Under the pieces are notes generated by a model that searched no databases, was not told the origin of the DNA, and saw only the letters and a program-made list of their open reading frames with translations. Source: Oegoconia quadripuncta (Eukaryota; Arthropoda; Insecta; Lepidoptera; Autostichidae). Taken from it: a stretch of 64,000 nt of DNA. Both the position numbers and the translations under genes were made by a program. Location: positions 2,111,001-2,175,000 of the forward strand of contig OX438748.1 in assembly GCA_949316235.1 (NCBI GenBank), read 5' to 3'. Shown piece after piece: positions 31,083 through 42,643 of the stretch (within the stretch, counting starts at the first letter, position 1; each line of letters begins with the position of its first letter).

Positions 31083-31943
31083 ATATTTATCTAAAAACGG
31101 TCACTTGGGAGTTGGGGGGGTATGATTTAACAAACATCCAAGCTATCGTATTTATAATATTAGTTAGATAAGTTTCTACAATGGAACACAACCGAATGTT
31201 TAACGTTTGCTCTCAAGATCGTGAACACTCGTACGAAAACGGCACTAGATGCAAAGACTACAATGTATATACGGAGATAGACGGGTATGTTGGCGTTTGC
31301 AAGCGACTCTGGTTCACAGCGCCATCTATCCGCAATGATGTGTAACTAACCTCGTCAAGATCATGAAACCTAGCCGTACCTACCTAAACCTGGTAACTTG
31401 GTAGTTACTTCAGAGATTTATTTTCAATGAAACATTGAAATTTCAATTGTTTCATCAAAATTTCAATGCTGTCATCGAAAATAAACCTCCGAAGTAACTA
31501 CACATATTATCTAGTTAGGTATCGGTATACAATAAAACACACGATTGGAAATGGAAAGTGGAAAAAATGCGCGTACACATCCAACGACAGCCGACATTTT
31601 TCTCAGTGTTGCCAAATCATCATTACTTTACGTGTTTTACTTTCACAAAACCTAATGCTATCTCAAATATGAAAATTTAATAACTAGTTAAGAAAAAATC
31701 ACTTTAAATATACTTAGGTACATATAGTTTATTGTTTTTGAGAAAATATAGACTTTAAATATTTTACATGGTAATCATGGTATAAACAAGTTATGACATA
31801 TGGCGGCTAGGTGGCGCTAGTCTCTATTGGGACGGGAGTATTTGTTCTAAGGGACCACAGCATGACTAGATGGTCACACACTCATCGAAGGAGTGACAGC
31901 GTTAAACGTTGCTTAATTTTGCTGATCGTCCTCATACTTGATA
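31083..31943. other. no gene recognised
   Basis: A repeat D end (AACATCCAAGCTATCGTATT, TATAATATTAG) lies at 31133-31168. FB-like arms GAAACATTGAAATTTCAATTG with ATTTCAATGCTG lie at 31428-31470. Nothing coding. Confidence 0.35.
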
Positions 31944-32816
31944 TACAGGGCGTCCCAAAGTTATGGGACATGAAGGGGAAGTACCTTAAATATTGTAGAT
32001 AGTGAATTTTGCTCAAAGAAGACTTTATGTTATTTTTAAAAGTTAGTAATTCTGCATTCATAGATTTTCTAAAAATTACTTGCTTCGGCTGGGAATCGAA
32101 CCGACTTAAATGTGAAAAAAAAAACACCCTACTTTTATGATGCCAATCGAAAGAATAGCTAAAAAATAATAACTCTGCCTAAGTAACATAGTATTTTAAA
32201 AGAAAGGAACAACATAAAATGATTGAGTCAAATTTCAAGAAAGTTATTTATTGCCGACGACGTTCGAAAAGTAGCGATATTATCATTCCAAAGATAGCAT
32301 TGATTATTCGTAAATAAGTACCCACTTCATAAAATAGGGAAATTGTGCCATATCACATCGAGTGTTCACCATAAAATGATTAGAAAATCAACAGGCAGCG
32401 GGCTCATTAAAAGATTGGCGATTTGCGTAAGACAAGAGGGATCACATTTTGAGCATTTAATTAATTAATTTACAAAAAAATACCTACTTAATTGACTACG
32501 GCAGTTTCATGTATGTTTTTTATTTGATTAAAATGATTAATTTCACGTTGTTCCTTTCTTTTAAAATACTATGTTACTTAGGCAGAGTTATTATTTTTTA
32601 GCTATTCTTTCGATTGGCATCATAAAAGTAGGGTGTTTTTTTTTTCACATTTGAGTCGGTTCGATTCCCAGCCGAAGCAAATAATTTTTAGAAAATCTAT
32701 GAATGCAGAATTACTAACTTTTAAAAATAACATAAAGTCTTCTTTGAGCAAAATTCACTATCTACGATATTTAAGGTACTTCCCCTTCATGTCCCATAAC
32801 TTTGGGACGCCCTGTA
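31944..32816. mobile_element. mariner-like element with 270-bp inverted ends
   Basis: TA-flanked element of 873 bp. TACAGGGCGTCCCAAAGTTA at the left edge matches its inverse at the right edge, and the two arms (31944-32213 and 32547-32816) stay very similar for 270 bp, leaving a 333-bp centre. Each arm carries a tRNA B-box-like GGTTCGATTCC (right arm 32658-32668). Arm content matches the element at 42128-42959, which retains a transposase start. No transposase remains here. Confidence 0.7.
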
Positions 32817-33290
32817 TATACGTAGACGTGAAGTAATGTTTGCACGAACGCCGTGCGGAGTTTGAAGACAGAGGACCGTATTTTGATGGATAGAGGTAGT
32901 GAAGGCAGTCAAACCGAGTCAGACTTGTTGGTATGCTACATTCTTGGGACTACGCCATTTGTCAAACGCATGCTCAGCTTATATTTGGTGTATTTACTCA
33001 GCTTTCCCCGAGATTTTGTGTGCATGAATCCCTTACATCTCTTTATATAAAGTTAGAAATCATGATGAAATAGATGACATAACGTCTTATCTCTGTCTGA
33101 GCTGTACGTCCGGGAAGTACATCTGGGGTACTGGTGTCCTAAAGCACAGGTTACCGCCTATTTTAGGCGTCAGTCATCACACGTGCTCACCAAACTTAAG
33201 TAACACTGTTATCCTGTACATTTCTCTAAGCTTGAGTTTGTGAAGAACAAATAAAGATACATTTATTATTATTATTATTATTAATTGGTA
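32817..33290. other. no gene recognised
   Basis: An open stretch at 32853-33050 has no motif. A TTATTATTATTATTATTA microsatellite at 33265-33282 looks like a LINE tail. Confidence 0.35.
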
Positions 33291-33307
33291 ACGATTCAAC
33301 CTCAACC

Positions 33308-33560
33308 GACGACCTGTTTGCTGTAGTGATTAGAAACTGTGACCACTATACCAAAAGGTCTCGAGTTCGAATCCCGCTAGGGGCATATGTTTGTATGATG
33401 AATACGGACATGTATACCCGAGATATGGAGGATTTATTAAAAAAATATATTTATGTAGTATATCAACCATTTGGTATCCACAACACAAGCCTATAGTTGC
33501 TTAAAGTAGAACTAGATTGCGTTGTGTGCATGTCCAAGGATATTTATTTATTTATTATTT
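33308..33560 (+). mobile_element. SINE B
   Basis: Plus-strand copy: CGACCTGTTTGCTGTAGTGA, B-box GAGTTCGAATCCCGCTAGGG, 3' end AACTAGATTGCGTTGTGTGC and a TTTATTTATTTATTATTTAT tail. Confidence 0.85.
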
Positions 33561-34609
33561 ATATAAAAAAAACACTACTTTCTTCAGTAGCGGATGTAAT
33601 TACACACTGATAGTGGTCTCATCACTAACCATCATTATCACGTAAGCTGTTTGAACATTTAGAAAACATTTCCGTAAAGCAACTTTGCGCAGTGATTTGC
33701 CTTCTCCATTCCACACATCTGAATATCTATTCATTGTACGCGAGCTACGGAAATAAGTACCTAGGTACAAGCACCGGTAAAAATTAAACTTCTCAATTTT
33801 CTACCCAACTAAATTGCAATAATTTTGTATTTATATTTTGAATTATTATAGACACATAGAGGAAAGTTACCTACGCATGATATTATTAATTTAATTGACA
33901 TTCTAAAATAGAATTACGCGTGCCATTATTAATATTATTGACATCTTTTTTATTTATTTATTTATTTAGGCTCACCAACAGAGTACATACATTGCATTTT
34001 ACAAAATTATTTACACTAAAATTTTCTGGTATGAACTCCAATTACAGATAAGCACAACACTCAAATGCATGTAGTACAATAACACTATAAGCTATAGGCA
34101 TATAATTTTAAACTACAAAAAAAGAAAAAAGAAGAATTTGAAAGTATCTAAGTAATAGATTGGGTAGGTTAAATAAAATATTTTAAAAATTTTACTACTA
34201 ATTACTTATAACTAAGTGTGTGAAAAGGTGATAGGTACATTTATACTGAACACTAAAATAAACTAACAATAACAAAACGCAGATATAGTAGGTGAGATCA
34301 ATCGTCAGTCGATGAAATTTTCATTATCTTTCGACTAAATATGGGGAGCGAGTCGTGAAATATGTCAATATCAGTATGAACATTACAGATGGAATTATAT
34401 TCGCTACATATTCTAGTAATAGGCGCATTGTAGCCAATATTTGTCTCTTACATCTTATTATATTCGTTGAAATAGGAGGTGTACTTTTAACTAGCTATTT
34501 TTTATTTATTGTTGATTGACTGTGGAATTGGAGCACTTTCTTTGAAGTTGCAACATACATATGTAACTTCATAAAAATTATAACTATTGGTAATTGGAAC
34601 GACATTAAT
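33561..34609. other. gene-free stretch with a LINE tail
   Basis: TTTATTTATTTATTTAGGCT at 33952-33971 with CACCAACAGAGTACATACAT looks like an inverted LINE 3' end of unknown type. No exon seen. Confidence 0.35.
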
Positions 34610-34770
34610 CAAAATCAAAATCAAAAATATTTTATTCAACGTAGGATACAAAAATGTCACTTATTGAAAGTCAACATGTTATTTTTTTTAAACTACATCG
34701 CTTCACAAGGTGTTATGGTTAGGGAGAAGAAGCGACAAGAAACTCCGCAACAACACATCTTTTCAATTAG
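34610..34770 (-). mobile_element. LINE 3' end, repeat K, inverted
   Basis: AATCAAAATCAAAAATATTT, TTGAAAGTCAACATGTTATT, CTACATCGCTTCACAAGGTG and AAGCGACAAGAAACTCCGCA mirror 50845-50995. Confidence 0.65.
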
Positions 34771-35694
34771 TTTCCATCTTTACAATAATATTACATTTTA
34801 TATTACATATTACAAAACAATAGCAATTAACATAAAGACCAGACCAACATAATAACATAGATATCCCTTTCCTCCATATTGCCAAACCTGACAAGGTACA
34901 TGTGTATGTTAGTACTTACCTGTGTATTGTAACTTTGACATGTGTAATACAATAAATATATGAATTATGAATTGCCTGGGTGTGTAATGTAATAGACGCG
35001 ATTTCTTTGGACAAACCATTTCGTCTCGCAGTGCAATATCACAGAGGTTTTATTTAAAAATACCGCAATGGGTAAGTAATCATTTGAAATGGTTTTGCTT
35101 TAATATCCTAACTACAACCACAGCGACTTTTGTATTGTTTTCGAAATTAATTCACTTTGAAAAATAGAATACGGAAGTTTTATGAAAGTTAATGGCATTT
35201 TCATTACAATAAGAGAGGCAACAGCGCCTGCATTATGTAGAATGCATTTGTTCCACCGGGAGCGCCTCGTGCCGGCGGTCTTACAGTAAGTGCAAAATCT
35301 GCAATGCTGCAAACTATTGTGGTTTTTAATTTAGTTGATTCGCTTGAGAATATATTTTTTTGTTAGCGTTGACAGGTTGAGATAAATTCTTAACTAGTTT
35401 CTCTATTAAATATAACATAGGTAGATATAATCTGCCGTTAGATTAATCGATATCGTCATCGATAACGTTGACCAATGAGAAACCGTCAAATTGCCGAGCG
35501 AGCGATAAATCAACCAATCACATGTCAGAATATAACCATAGAACCCCTGACCAGTGACGACGACGACCGACCTATGTGATCACTACTGTACTGACAGATG
35601 ATCGCTTATCAGCAATTGTAATTACCGAGTTCTTTCTAAACTCAGCCACCTGATGCTTGTAGCTAAGACCTAATGTAGGTTTTGTTTTATTATA
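34771..35694. other. no gene recognised
   Basis: AT-rich, with a more GC-rich patch at 35225-35290 that shows no convincing exon. Confidence 0.35.
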
Positions 35695-35815
35695 TTACTA
35701 GCTATAATATTTTAAAACTATCCTATGTCTTAACCCAGGGTATATTCTACCTATACATATACCAAATTTCATCCAAATCCATTTCATCTGTTTCGCCGTG
35801 ATTGAGCAACAAACA
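35695..35815 (+). repeat. repeat D, cut by SINE C
   Basis: CCTATGTCTTAACCCAGGGT to TTCGCCGTGATTGAGCAACA; then SINE C begins. Confidence 0.6.
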
Positions 35816-36128
35816 ACCGCCTCCGTGGCTCAATGTAAACAACATAGGGTTTACGAATCGGAGGTCGAGTTCGATTCCCAGCGGGGTACATGTTTAGTAT
35901 TCGGTTTGGTTGGTGGTAGGGCATTTTAAATGTCCGCCTGGCTAGCTACTACCATCTTATCTAAATCTGCAATGTTAATAGCATTGCTGTGTTCCGGTTG
36001 TCAGAGATAAGATAGCCAGTTCCCCAAATATTTGGGTTTCCGGGTCAGTACGCTTCCACCTCCGGCCTCATCTTCACTTAACATCGGTGTGATTGATGTC
36101 AAGTGCTAACCCGTTGTGCATAAAAAAA
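35815..36128 (+). mobile_element. SINE C, inserted in repeat D
   Basis: Head CCGCCTCCGTGGCTCAATG, B-box worn (GAGTTCGATTCCCAGCGGGG), body and tail complete. The GCCGCCAAGCAG part of the body hairpin is deleted. Confidence 0.8.
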
Positions 36129-36177
36129 AATATAAAATGCTGATAATAGCACCTACTGATAACATTATAAACAGATC

Positions 36178-36360
36178 TGAAAAAAAATACGAGTTCCCGA
36201 ACGAGTACGACATTGGAACCTTCAAGAAACGAGCCTACACCTTCCTCAAAGGCCGGCAACGCATCTGTGACCCTTTTGGTGTTGCGGGTGCCCATGGGCG
36301 GCGGTGATTGCTTTCCATCAGGTGACCCGCATGCTCGTTTGCCGCCCTCTCATATAAAAA
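36178..36360 (+). mobile_element. LINE C-terminus (HGRR type) and 3' end
   Basis: [37 protein letters not shown] and a stop, then CATCAGGTGACCCGCATGCT and poly-A. Same family as 46220-46665. Confidence 0.7.
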
Positions 36361-36754
36361 AAAAATGTAAAAAGTACCTGTCTAAATAATCTGGAAATGC
36401 TATGCTGATAACAGTATAATATTCGAGTATTATAAACAAACCCGATAAGAAAGGATTTCTGTTGCTTTAAAAAATGGGTAAATCTGTCACGAATACAGTT
36501 TTTCTCGTATCGTATTCATACTTGTTGTAATTACCTAGTTATAGTTTTTAAGCTCAGTTCTATTTTATGTCTTTACGTTATAAAACTACTAACTATAAAA
36601 ATACACCTGTATTGCTATGATTAGTACAAACTCTAGTAGCTTGTATCTTTATTGTAAGGTTGCGTAAAAGAGATTTCTGTTAGCAATAATAATCGCCTTT
36701 TTGTGGGATTGATAATGTACATTATAATCATTTATGTAGCTTTTAGTTAATCAG

Positions 36755-37375
36755 TATTTAAAAACCAAAAACCCGACAGGATCTTTATAACCTATGGCCC
36801 ATACATTCCCACCCAGATACCTGCAACGCAGATCTATAAATGCCAAAGACAATGCTGTTCAAGGGGCTAATTACTGGGCTTCAAAACTTAAAAAAAATAA
36901 CACGTTAACATACACGAAAAGAACAAGAAGAGAGGGGCCATATTGATTTTTTTACAATAAACGTATTCTATAACACTCTGGAGATTAAAACGAATCGACA
37001 CCTTGCACTTCACAATTGGTTAAATCGTGTAGGCCACACGAGGGAACATAGAAATCTACATACATACACCCGATAAAGATTACCCTCCTTCCTGGGGCGG
37101 TTGGTTAAAACAGGACAGAAATAGCTATATACAAAACCACTTTCGAGACTCTTACCCAAAAATAATAAACCTCATTCGACTGGAATTGGGTCATTGTCCA
37201 AGAACTACAATGGACGAATTGTTATTGCTGTATAATTTTGATAATAAAAACTATACACCTTTCATTGAAATTGAAGATCCAACACTCATGTACCTAAATG
37301 ACTTTTTTATAAAATCATTCAAGAATAATAATTCATTTTATTCCATTCACTCGAATAACTTTTAATCCGTTAACT
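36755..37375 (+). pseudogene. LINE ORF2 C-terminal fragments with repeat N
   Basis: Three parts. 36800-36890 reads NAKDNAVQGANYWASKL, like 24735-24850. 36930-37060 is repeat N (CTATAACACTCTGGAGATTA, CACCTTGCACTTCACAAT). 37095-37365 reads WGGWLKQDRNSYIQNHFRDS, YPKIINLIRLELGHCPRT and on to a stop, resembling the segment after RNase H in jockey-like ORF2 (the IRLELGHC block). Several stops separate them. Confidence 0.45.
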
Positions 37376-37904
37376 TACTAAAAGCAATTTCAAGTTTATT
37401 TTATTAGAATAGAATATCATATGATTTATTTGCTCTTAGATAGATAGATAGATCGTTTATTTGTATCTCCAGTCACACACATACCATAAGTTCCAAAGCA
37501 ATTGGATAAACATATTTTATAACAATTCATAAAGGTGACATCAGGATTCACTAGAGTATGTGTGTGCTACAGCCGTACAAATGGGTCATAGCTCAGTGTA
37601 TATAATTGCTCAGAGAGCTAAACACTGATTTTCAGCTATTACCCACTGCTCTTGAACAAATACACATACATTATACATTGGATTAGGTGTTGTTACAATA
37701 AGATCCGCCTAATTCAGTCATTGCAATGACGTGCAAATATTGGACAATATTAAAGTTTCATACAAAGATAATCAGCATGCATAACAATTAATCGCTTTTG
37801 TGTTAAACGAAATTTTTGTGGAAAAGAACTAACTAGTAAGTACCTTTTAAAAGTTACAAATCAAGTTAGAAAGCATACCAATACATAATTTAGCTAGAAC
37901 AAGA
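37376..37904. other. no gene recognised
   Basis: A GATAGATAGATAGATCG run lies at 37438-37454. 37560-37660 (GTGTGCTACAGCCGTACAAA, GTCATAGCTCAGTGTATATA) matches 49380-49560, an unclassified repeat P. Confidence 0.4.
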
Positions 37905-38340
37905 ATGAAAGTAGAATAAATGCAGTGGAAATGAGATCATTGAGAAGTATGAATGGGGTGACTCTGAAAGATAGAATCAGAAATAGTGTAATTAGGGAGT
38001 TAAGCAGTGTGAATGAAGATGTAGTGACAAAGATTGAAAAAGGTATACTGAGATGGTTTGGACATGTGGAGAAGATGAAAGAAAGAAGACTTACGAAAAA
38101 GATATACAAAGCGAAGTGGATGGTAGTGTTGGTAGCGGAAGACCACGGCGAACGTACCATGGACAAATCGGGGACGTCTTAAAGAAAGGCCAAGTCAAGA
38201 GTACCCTAAACCGACGAGCATGTATGAACAACCTTATGAGAGTGAAGGAAGCAGTAGAGGTGTGTCGGATCGTAGCAAGTGGAAGTCTGTGGTCTCTGCC
38301 TACCCCTACGGGAAACAGGCGTGACATTATTTATGAAAAC
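37905..38340 (+). pseudogene. RTE-like LINE family 2, C-terminal fragment
   Basis: [78 protein letters not shown], with one frame change near 38120. The RWFGHVExMxERRLTKxIY block and GRPRRTY motif are common at the end of insect RTE-like ORFs. Also at 41370 (inverted), 59704, 60215 and 62828. Confidence 0.7.
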
Positions 38341-38894
38341 CTATTTTTATGTCATTAGTTATCAAAGATTATGTTATAAATACCTGTTATAGAATATTCC
38401 TACCATACTGGAAAGAATAACGACTCCCTATAATTAGCTCTGCTATTAGGTTATTCATTTAATGGTAGAAAAGTTTATTGAAAATGACTACTTACCACCA
38501 AATAACTATAATTAAGTGTCAACCTACCCTATGCGACATCTAGCTACAACAGCTATAACTTAGAGTACTAAAGCCTACTTAATCTAATAGCTACAACAAA
38601 GGAAATAGAAAAAAAATATTTGTATCGCAAAATTCAGTGTATTTAACACTGAAAAATACTACATACTTTGGTTTTTTAAATGTAATCCTGTTGTCGTTTA
38701 TTATTATTATTTTATATATCAATAAATATTTATTTAGTACACCTATATATTTGCGTTTGTATTTTGTTGTTTATAGATATTATGTTTAAGTAGGTATATT
38801 TGTCTATTGATCTAAGGATGTATGTGTATGTAAATATATATGAAATTTATTCATGTAGTTTGTATCTGCATCCCTATTTAATACCGCACAACCT
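38341..38894. other. no gene recognised
   Basis: AT-rich; nothing shared or coding is seen. Confidence 0.35.
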
Positions 38895-39060
38895 ACCTAT
38901 TTCAAATGTACTGTCCTTATACCCAAAGGTTGCCTGGAAGAGATCGCTTTTAGTGATAAGGTCGCCAAATTGTACATTCTATTCTTACCACTTTTCTGAA
39001 ACTGTATTTTCTTATCTGTTGTGCAATAAAGTGTATTTGTATTGTATTGTATTGTAATAT
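38895..39060 (+). mobile_element. LINE 3' end, repeat J
   Basis: AAAGGTTGCCTGGAAGAGAT, CGCTTTTAGTGATAAGGTCG, GTTGTGCAATAAAGTGTATT and a TTGTATTGTATTGTATTG tail: the fullest repeat J end in the window. Confidence 0.65.
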
Positions 39061-39069
39061 AAGTATATA

Positions 39070-39437
39070 CAGGGTGAATTTGAATTCGTGTAATTCCTGT
39101 TTACTTCATTACGAACAACTTCCCCCAAGGAATCATAGAAAATTTTCGATTGCCCATACAAAGTTACCATTCTGAAGCCACCTTTAGTATGGAAGTGCAA
39201 AAATTTTCGACTGAATTTGGCTATGGTTGCTAATATGGAAAGTAGTTCGTAATCAAGTGTGGAGTCACCAGCCGAACTATCCATTCCATACTAATGTCGG
39301 TTTCAGAATGGTTTACTTTGTATGCCTAATCGAACATTTTTTGATCGAATTCGACTATTGTTCCTTAAGGAAAGTTGTTCGTAATCAAGGTTGGCGTCTT
39401 CAGTTAAAGGGAATTACACGAATTCAAATTCATCCTG
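39070..39437. mobile_element. TA-flanked MITE, about 370 bp
   Basis: CAGGGTGAATTTGAATTCGT at the left, inverse at the right (GAATTCAAATTCATCCTG), flanked by TA. Inner halves are also related (AACTTCCCCCAAGGAA / TTCCTTAAGGAAAGTT; CGTAATCAAG). No transposase. Confidence 0.65.
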
Positions 39438-39440
39438 TAT

Positions 39441-39796
39441 ACTGTAAAAAGGCGCTGAATCATAATGTTTACGTCTTTCCTTTTGTCAATACAATACTTA
39501 AATATGAGAGAGCTAATATATCATCATTATTTAATTTTAATTTTATTACACGAATTAGATATTAGCGTTAGTGAAGATTATATTAAGATTATGTCTAAGG
39601 ATATTTATTTTATTTATTTATTACCGACTTCGTAAGTGTGTACCACATTACCAATACAACAAAACAATTGTCACAAAAAAAAAGAAACGCAACTTTTTTT
39701 TAAATACTTAACACATTTAAAAAATTTCCGAACACAAAGGAAAAATCACTTATTCATCCTGACCATAAAAACACTCGGAATATTTTTTAAACTCAC
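39441..39796. other. no gene recognised
   Basis: AT-rich end of VWC intron 1; TTTATTTTATTTATTTATT at 39604-39622. Confidence 0.35.
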
Positions 39797-39860
39797 CGAC
39801 GAGCGCAGCTAGTAGCGCGAGGGCTAGAGCGGCAAGGGTGTTACGCGAAGTTCGGGGCAT
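39797..39860 (-). CDS. VWC-domain secreted protein, exon 1 (signal peptide)
   Basis: ATG at 39860 opens 21 codons plus one base: basic start (MPRTSRN), then a hydrophobic run (TLAALALALLAALV), ending at a G/GTGAGTTT donor. Joined to the exon at 11854-12002 it completes an alanine codon, so the mature chain would start near residue 22-23, just before the first VWC cysteine. The GC-rich exon stands out in AT-rich DNA. Assignment to the VWC gene rests on strand, phase match and the need of exons 2-3 for a signal peptide; no transcript was available. If it belongs to another gene, the VWC protein's first exon is elsewhere. Confidence 0.65.
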
Positions 39861-40289
39861 GACTGCCGGAGTGTCGGACTGTCAGTGTTACCACACTCAA
39901 ATAAAATTATACTGCGGAACTGTCAAAATATCGGGAGAATTCTTTAGATACATTACGGAATCGTTATTGTATTATAACTGTCGTGTTCTTTGATAAGGCA
40001 TTAAAATAGGTTTTACTCAATATATTTCTTTTATCACCAAGATTATTAGTGTAACAGGCATTAAAGTATGAAGAAAGTGTTTCTTTGTCTAGTTTCATTA
40101 AGTTTACTTTGGAAAATATCCTTTCTTAGTAATGCAGGTAAATTTAAAATACCAAGAGTTATACATTAGAGGACTAATTACAGTACCTGCACGTATAGAA
40201 AGTATTTGGAACCTAATTTTAAAAATTTGGTCGCATCACGTATGGGAAAATGGAATCAATAGATCTTGGATTAAATGGCGAAATTCGGC

Positions 40290-40375
40290 AACACTGCGGA
40301 GTATGAGCGCCATGCGGCCGCAGCGCCCGCCCCCGCACCCCCGAATGCGGCACTGCGCTCCAACGGAGCTTTTCC
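40290..40375. promoter_or_regulatory. CpG-rich patch upstream of VWC exon 1
   Basis: GCGCCATGCGGCCGCAGCGC, CCGCCCCCGCACCCCCG and neighbouring bases are far above local GC content, about 430 bp upstream of the exon 1 ATG. It could be promoter or 5' untranslated sequence of the minus-strand gene. No TATA box or defined site is claimed. Confidence 0.3.
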
Positions 40376-40484
40376 CATTTCCATCGACATAAGAAAACTT
40401 TCAGAATAAAAATAATATATTTTGATTGCTCCCTCGTACATCACTTTGAAATCAAATTATCTAGCCTCTTAAAGAAGTATTTAA

Positions 40485-40620
40485 AAACCAAATAATCCGA
40501 CATCATATTTTGTATTTTAGGTGCGCCATGTTGGATGTTTTACCATAAAAATGTAGATATCCTATTACACTCTGGGGATTAAGTCGAATCGTACGACACA
40601 TTGCATTCCGAAATCGGTGA
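40485..40620 (+). repeat. repeat N copy
   Basis: TATTTAAAAACCAAATAATC, GTGCGCCATGTTGGATGTTT, TTACACTCTGGGGATTAAGT. Confidence 0.5.
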
Positions 40621-40861
40621 AGCAACGGGCTACTGCAGGTAATTTAAAAGTAAAATAATATATTATAATGAATCCTACAAACTTGGGATACGCAAGAGCA
40701 GGCATCTACTGAGATCGTGTTTCATCTACAGAAAATTAGCACATGTAGAGTCCTTCCTGTGAGCAGTCCATCTTAATTTTAAATTTTGCAGATAGTTCTT
40801 ATTTTTAAATTACTTACTCGTAATGTTTTTAACCTCTTTACCCGACTGACCCAGGATGAAG

Positions 40862-41212
40862 GGTTTTTTATGATTAACTAGATACGCGTTTGACCATAAT
40901 CTCACCTGATGTTAAGTGAAGATGAGGTCGAAGGTGGAAGCGTATTGACCCGGAAACCCCAACACATTTGGGAGACTGGCTATCTTATCTCTGACAACCG
41001 GAACACAACAATGCTATTAACATTGCTGCTTGGCGGCAGATTTAGATAAGATGGTGGTAGCTAGCCAGGCGGACATTTAAAATGACCTACCTGGTGGTAG
41101 GTCGGTTTGGTTGGTACCATACCGAATATTTAAACATGTACCCCGCAGGATCGAATCCCCGACCTCCGAATCGTAAACCCAATGTTGTTTACATTGAGCC
41201 ACGGAGGAGGCA
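40862..41212 (-). mobile_element. SINE C, inverted, with E-like tail
   Basis: Head, body and most of the tail match family C. The last 45 bp (GATTAACTAGATACGCGTTT, GACCATAATCTCACCTG) matches repeat E instead. The A/B-box head is at the right end. The GTACTCGGTT region carries a small insertion with a duplicated ACCTACCTGGTGGTAGGT palindrome. Confidence 0.75.
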
Positions 41213-41369
41213 GAATACATAAAAAAAATATAATCTCCGGCTTAGTGGGACTTTTGTTAAAATTAATATGATCAAATAAATTTCGATGTTTTTTCAATAT
41301 CGTGTGGTAAAACCCGTATATATCAATCATGTAAAGAAATCTATGTCATAATACATACATAAAGTTACA

Positions 41370-41740
41370 CTTGATTTCAGGTTTGGGTAGGCAGAGACCA
41401 TAGACTTCCACTTGCTACGATCTTGACAAACATCTTTTGCATCATTCACTCTCATAAGGATGTCCATAATTATACTTGTCGGTTTAGGGTACTCTTGACT
41501 TGTCCTTTCTTTAAGACATCCCCGATTTGATCATGGTACGTTCGCCGTGGTCTTCCCCTACCAACACTACCATCCACATTCGCATCGTACCTATATCTCT
41601 TTCGTTAGTCTTCTTTCATTTATCCCCTTCACATGTCCACACCATCTCAGCATATTATCTTTTTCAATCTTTGTCACTACATTTTCTTTCACACTGTTTT
41701 AACCTATGTCAGCATAACACTGACGCCGCCCATAACAGGT
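41370..41740 (-). pseudogene. RTE-like LINE family 2 fragment, inverted
   Basis: Inverse of the 37905 type: GTGTCTAAG-like end, GTACCCTAAACCGAC, GGGGATGTCTTAAAGAAAGG, TACCATGATCAAATCGGGGA, AATGTGGATGGTAGTGTTGG. Shortened and frame-shifted. Confidence 0.65.
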
Positions 41741-42120
41741 TCATGATTATTAATCAAACTTATTGTGTGATTATGAGTAGGTCTACAAGTTGAGATATGG
41801 ACAATCCTTTGTCTATCTTTAAAAATATGTCGTAATCATTGGACAACTACGCTCGCACATTTAATTTCGCGGCACCGACACCTCGTTGTGAGCCGATCGC
41901 GGAATCGTGTTAGTTTGTCACACAATAATTGGCCCATACAAATCAGGATATGTACGGTCGGCACCATCATTATTCATACACGGCTAATTGATGATGACAT
42001 TCTGTATATCCCAGTTGTGCATTGCTCTAAATAACTATTTACTAGACGTTGAATATAGAGAACGTCGGATGATATAATTTGAATGAAACGATGAGTTATC
42101 TACGGCCCATACTCCTTTCT
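41741..42120. other. no gene recognised
   Basis: Unique-looking sequence with a GCGGCACCGACACCTCGTTG patch at 41869; no exon. Confidence 0.3.
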
Positions 42121-42250
42121 TATATAATACAGTGTGGGAAGATAAGTCGGGCCCTGGAGGGAAACTACCTTAAATCCTTAAGCTGGCTCATTGGACATTT
42201 TTATCAACAGATTTTATTCAGTATTGCTCCCCTTACGTAATTGTGTAATA

Positions 42251-42380
42251 ATGGCGTATCAAGAACAATTCGATTTATTAGAAGCTTACATTGTTTGCAA
42301 CAAGAGCTATGATTTAGCTTTGCAGTGATATCGCGAGAGGTATCCAGACAGACAACCACCATTTAGAAAAACAAAGTAAC
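42251..42380 (+). pseudogene. broken transposase N-terminus
   Basis: MAYQEQFDLLEAYIVCNKSY, DLALQ, stop, then YRERYPDRQPPFRKTK. The pattern (acidic start, YxxCxxSxxLALxxYRERYPDRxxP) resembles the DUF4817-type helix-turn-helix at the start of some Tc1/mariner-like transposases and related proteins. The in-frame TGA and lack of any catalytic domain make it non-functional. Confidence 0.5.
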
Positions 42381-42410
42381 AGTAGTGTAACAAATTGATA
42401 GTCAAAATCA

Positions 42411-42643
42411 AATCAAATCAAATATTTCGGACACTTACACCAATAATCTAGTCCCAAACTAAGCAAAGCTTGTGCTATGGATACTAGATAAGGGATAAAC
42501 ATACATAAATATTTATATAAACATCCAAGACTCGGAAATAAATGTTCGTATTCACACACAAACATTTACCCCTCGCGGGATTCGAACCCGCAACCGTTGG
42601 TTTCGCTGATAGGGTCACTATCCACTAAACCAATCGGTCGTCA
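42411..42643 (-). mobile_element. SINE A, inverted, full length
   Basis: AAATATTTCGGACACTTACA to TAAACCAATCGGTCGTCA, with an intact B-box (GCGGGATTCGAACCCGCAAC). The A-box has one change (ACTAAACC). Inserted inside the mariner-like element. Confidence 0.85.

Larger units (their letters stand above)
12003..39796 (-). other. intron 1 of the VWC gene, about 27.8 kb
   Basis: It runs from the G/GTGAGTTT donor (intron starts at 39796) to the CTGTCTGCAG acceptor (ends at 12003). Almost all recognisable content is mobile DNA, listed in separate entries, including the intact piggyBac-type gene on the same strand. I see no extra VWC-gene exon inside it, and the phases of exons 1 and 2 join without one. 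Confidence 0.6.

Noticed and set aside
31882..32127. 81-codon frames in the arms at 31882-32127 and 32633-32836
   Set aside because: They are the same inverted-repeat arm read twice; no protein motif.
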